26,032 nt of DNA from DSWT01 sp035415725 (GTDB lineage Bacteria > Chloroflexota > Anaerolineae > B4-G1 > SLSP01), in the NCBI GenBank assembly GCA_035415725.1, contig DAOOGN010000061.1, positions 1 through 26,032 on the forward strand. Direction: 5' to 3'. Shown here one piece after another: positions 23,931 through 26,032 of this stretch; the first letter of the stretch is position 1; each line of letters begins with the position of its first letter. A program made the position numbers and the translations under genes. The notes beneath the pieces are model-generated. The model had not been told where the DNA came from. It ran no database searches and saw only the letters and a program-made list of their open reading frames with translations.

Positions 23931-24225
23931 CTAGGCAAAACCCAGAGTCGCCTGCGCACGTTCGTAGACCGGCGTGCAAACCCGCAACAGATGCTCGTGA
24001 GCACGCCGCATGGATGGCAAGCGCTCCACCCAGAAAGGGGCCACGTGCTCTCGGCGATGTCACGCCAGTCGTCGCCATCCTCCGCGTAGGAGTGGATTTG
24101 CTTCTCCAGCAGTTCAGGCCATGACGCCATATAGTCGGATGCCCAACCCTCGATTTGCGTGTCCAGGGGAAGATGCTGCGCCTTTTCCCAGAAAACCAAA
24201 AAGGCGGGGAAGGTATCCAAAAGGT
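23931..24225 (-). pseudogene. Frameshifted 3' remnant of an unidentified gene
   Basis: On the minus strand the sequence from the R1 edge reads LLDTFPAFLVFWEKAQHLPL, then LLEKQIHSYAEDGDDWRDIAES. Near 24044-24050 the sensible reading jumps frame to VAPFWVERLPSMRRAHEHLL, then VCTPVYERAQATLGFA and a TAG at 23931-23933. Both pieces look like one protein C-terminus joined across a one- or two-base shift. The 5' part is missing at the R1 repeat. I do not recognise the family. It sits between the ECF S and ATPase genes, in their direction. Confidence 0.6.
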
Positions 24226-24559
24226 AACTATTCAGCCACCCTTGCCAGGTGGCGAACGGGACTCTTGGGGATGGTACATCATGGGTTGACACTTCGGCCA
24301 TCGGTGATGACCCTCTCATTTCCCAACCCCCTTCTCCCCCGCCAGCGGGGGAGAAGGGGGTGAAAAAGAGGGGGTGTGGCGGGCAGCTTCGCTGCCCGCC
24401 ACACCCCCTACAAAAATCCCCCTTCCCTGAGGAAGGGGGGATGGGCTTATAGAAACACGAATATCTCGTCATCCACAGGCACCAGGCATACCGAAATCCA
24501 CGCCAAACCTGGTATAGGGAATAAGTTACTTCGTCAGGTTTACTAGCCTGAATAGATAC
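24226..24559. repeat. R1 dispersed structured repeat, full copy 2
   Basis: This 334-bp copy matches 1181-1492 end to end. It differs mainly in the middle hairpin, which is longer here: 24369-24387 pairs with 24391-24409, a perfect 19-bp stem with a TTC loop. The ends AACTATTCAGCC and CTGAATAGATAC are conserved. It joins a gene remnant on its left and a truncated DUF4258 gene on its right. Confidence 0.88.
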
Positions 24560-24707
24560 CAACAATCTTACCTGTAAGGATACCCCGCTCAAGATCGAAA
24601 ATGGTTAATCCGTCATTATCCATTTCCTCTTCAGCATGCAAGGTCATCACGTACTGGCGAGTACGGATGCACTCCTGCATCTGCTTCAAAATGCGGTCGT
24701 GCATCAT
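24543..24707 (-). CDS. DUF4258 protein, C-terminus cut by R1 repeat
   Basis: A 54-residue reading frame starting at ATG (24705-24707) with GGAG a few bases upstream. The sequence MMHDRILKQMQECIRTRQYVM, then LHAEEEMDNDGLTIFDLERGILTGKIV, fits the first half of DUF4258 proteins (R-x-T-x-H-A-x-x-R/E-M-x-x-D-G-(I/L)-T-x-x-D-(I/L)-E-x-x-(I/L)-x-x-G). Family members normally continue for about 30-40 residues with beta strands. Here the frame runs into the R1 end and stops after GIYSG, so the product is truncated and probably non-functional. DUF4258 has been linked to toxin-like small proteins, but no antitoxin partner is visible. It lies 79 bases downstream of the S-component gene. Confidence 0.65.
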   Translation of the reverse strand: MMHDRILKQMQECIRTRQYVMTLHAEEEMDNDGLTIFDLERGILTGKIVGIYSG

Positions 24708-24786
24708 GTTCTCCAAGATGCGTGAGGATGAGTCAATTCCATTATACCCATACAAGCGTCTCGTGACAATAGCTGCCCGCGAACAT

Positions 24787-25572
24787 TCAATACGCTGCTT
24801 CCGTCGGCTTGACCAACCCAATCGCCCGCAACCCGGAGATGACGCCCACGCCGATCACCGTCCCGATGATGCAGCGCGCGATATGCTCGAAGGGGGCGGT
24901 CCCGGCGAAGGCCAGCCACAAGGCGGCGGGCCAGTTGACCTGCCAGTAGATGAACCAGCTAGCGCTCAGGTGTACCAGGCCGGCGATCATCCACGTGCCG
25001 CCGAACAGCCCCACCGCCACGCGCCGTAAATCGGCGTCCGCCAGCGCGCGCGCGAAGAAGGTGCGGGTCGGTAACACGAAGAGCACCAGAGCAGACCAGT
25101 TGATGAACGATCCGAGCAAGACGTGCCACCACACAGCCCGGTTGACGAACACGGCGCGGCCGGCATACAGGCCGTAGAAAATCACGCAGACGGCGGTCAA
25201 GGGCAGCCACCAACGGCGGCGCGGCCCCTCGCCCTGCATCGAGCCGGCCGATAGCCCCCCCATCACCGCGCCGAGGAGCGAAGCGAGCAGTGCGCTGGTG
25301 TTCTGCGGGTTGATCATCAAGCCCACCAGCGCACCGATACCGTTGGCAAGTGCGCCGGCCAGGGGGCCGAGCAGCCAGCCCATCAGCGGGTAGACACCCT
25401 GGCTCATCGGGAAGTTCTTGCCCGTCCCGACGACGGAGGAGATCGGAATCGGCACCACCGTCAATACAGCGACCACCGCCGCCAACGTCACGATGTAGGC
25501 GATCGGCGCGCCGTCAATCGCTGCCCCGCCCGAAAAGATGACTTTACGTTCCTCACCAGAGGGTGTGCTCAT
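24787..25572 (-). CDS. ECF transporter S component-like membrane protein
   Basis: A 261-residue integral membrane protein with about six hydrophobic segments (about residues 22-46, 57-90, 92-110, 124-140, 147-168 and 196-250). The N-terminal half, with IPISSVVGTGKNFPMSQGVYPL followed by a Gly/Ala-rich LLGPLAGALANGIGALVG segment, resembles substrate-binding S components of ECF importers, and the nearby double ATPase and T component in the same direction support this. The substrate cannot be read from the sequence. The ATG start follows GAGGAAGGG (about 25583-25591). It is somewhat longer than the usual S component of about 200 residues. The C-terminal half is less characteristic. Confidence 0.65.
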   Translation of the reverse strand: MSTPSGEERKVIFSGGAAIDGAPIAYIVTLAAVVAVLTVVPIPISSVVGTGKNFPMSQGVYPLMGWLLGPLAGALANGIGALVGLMINPQNTSALLASLLGAVMGGLSAGSMQGEGPRRRWWLPLTAVCVIFYGLYAGRAVFVNRAVWWHVLLGSFINWSALVLFVLPTRTFFARALADADLRRVAVGLFGGTWMIAGLVHLSASWFIYWQVNWPAALWLAFAGTAPFEHIARCIIGTVIGVGVISGLRAIGLVKPTEAAY

Positions 25573-25833
25573 TACACCGTCCCTTCCTCTAAAAAACAGT
25601 CAGGTCTGTAGGGCGCGCCCTACGCTGCAAGTGACCCGCTCTACAACCCACCATTCTAACCTGAGAAGCGCATTTTGCAAGAGAATTCATCATGAAAGGG
25701 GCGGTTCACCAGCGGTGGAATGAAAACTTTTGTTAGCGCGCACAAGCGTTGGGATAGTGTATGGGGGCTCCAAAATGACAGATGGGGGTATGCTATGGTC
25801 ATAGAACCTATCTCAACCTGGAGGTACAGAGAC
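25573..25833. other. Intergenic region with a palindromic repeat
   Basis: A 16-bp perfect palindrome GTAGGGCGCGCCCTAC lies at 25608-25623, preceded by CTAAAAAACAG as at 21157-21167, and a CCCGCTCTACA block follows, so this is a relative of the hairpin repeat at the end of ecfT. The rest, up to the RBS at 25820, contains no gene I can support; it may include the left end of the insertion sequence that follows. Confidence 0.5.
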
Positions 25834-26032
25834 CATGAGCCACCTGCGCGTACTGATTTGCCGAGTGGATGACGAAGAGCATCCTGATTCCATGATCGAG
25901 TTATATAGCTTCGACCTGCCCGCGGTTGTCCCGGCAGCGTTGCGGCCAGAGACGGTCTTGGATGAGTTGGAAACGGAGGTGTTGGGGGCCGGTGGTGCAG
26001 CCCGATCAAGCCATTATCGCTGTAGACGACAT
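25834..26032 (+). CDS. Partial ORF, possibly the start of an ISKra4-type transposase gene
   Basis: A frame starting at ATG with a strong GGAGGT (25820-25825), running off the window end. It begins MSHLRVLICRVDDEEHPDSM, then ELYSFDLPAVVPAALRPET. I recall a similar start (a CRVD-type segment, then FDLP and LRPETALD-type segments) from the N-terminus of ISKra4-like transposases in Chloroflexota and Cyanobacteria. From about residue 50 the sequence stops looking like that family in this frame, while another frame reads VVQPDQAIIAVDD, so a frameshift or a different gene structure is possible. Identification is tentative. Confidence 0.4.

Noticed and set aside
23885..24592. A 235-residue minus-strand ORF overlapping the start of the ECF ATPase gene
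   Set aside because: It reads through the R1 repeat, then a remnant whose sensible frame changes near 24047; only the 3' remnant portion looks like former coding sequence.

Overview
The window looks like a chromosomal segment of a Chloroflexota bacterium. The reasons are moderately high GC, an XPB-type helicase followed by two large helicase-associated proteins, a secreted protein ending in a YLPLVL-type tail, and many short palindromic dispersed repeats. The phylum call is inference. I see no rRNA, tRNA or CRISPR array.

Layout. 1-1114 (+): a gene remnant cut by a repeat, then a Thr/Pro-rich lipoprotein. 1181-1533: one full and one partial copy of a structured repeat, here called R1. 1499-3294 (-): a TtcA-like PP-loop protein downstream of dTDP-glucose 4,6-dehydratase. 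3487-9440 (+): XPB-type helicase plus two large associated proteins, apparently one operon. 9566-10237 (+): a TPR/HTH protein with its own promoter and a terminator. 10538-13336 (+): MoxR ATPase, DUF58 protein and PrmC. 13392-15968 (-): alpha-glucan phosphorylase with a long leader built of tandem repeats. 16323-17744 (-): a secreted GHTSHGSQ-motif protein. 17837-18214 (+): a DUF5655 protein. 18211-21015 (-): a molybdenum hydroxylase in which the 2Fe-2S domain and the Mo-cofactor domain are joined by repeat-derived sequence. 21194-25572 (-): an ECF-type transporter (S component, double ATPase, T component) interrupted between S and A by a truncated DUF4258 gene, a second full R1 copy and a frameshifted gene remnant. 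25834-end (+): the start of a probable insertion-sequence ORF.

How the genes relate. The helicase and its two followers are tightly packed, with a GTGA overlap between the last two. By eye, the two follower proteins share one C-terminal module present three times in total, which suggests a multi-protein XPB module. MoxR and DUF58 form a standard chaperone pair. The ECF S, A and T parts fit one importer of unknown substrate, and the molybdenum enzyme lies directly downstream of the T component.

The most striking general signal is the role of repeats. Several genes take their last residues or stop codon from a repeat, two repeat edges coincide with gene remnants, and one repeat now codes for an inter-domain linker. 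The best candidates for under-described biology are the XPB-associated module and this repeat-driven remodelling of gene ends and gene fusions.
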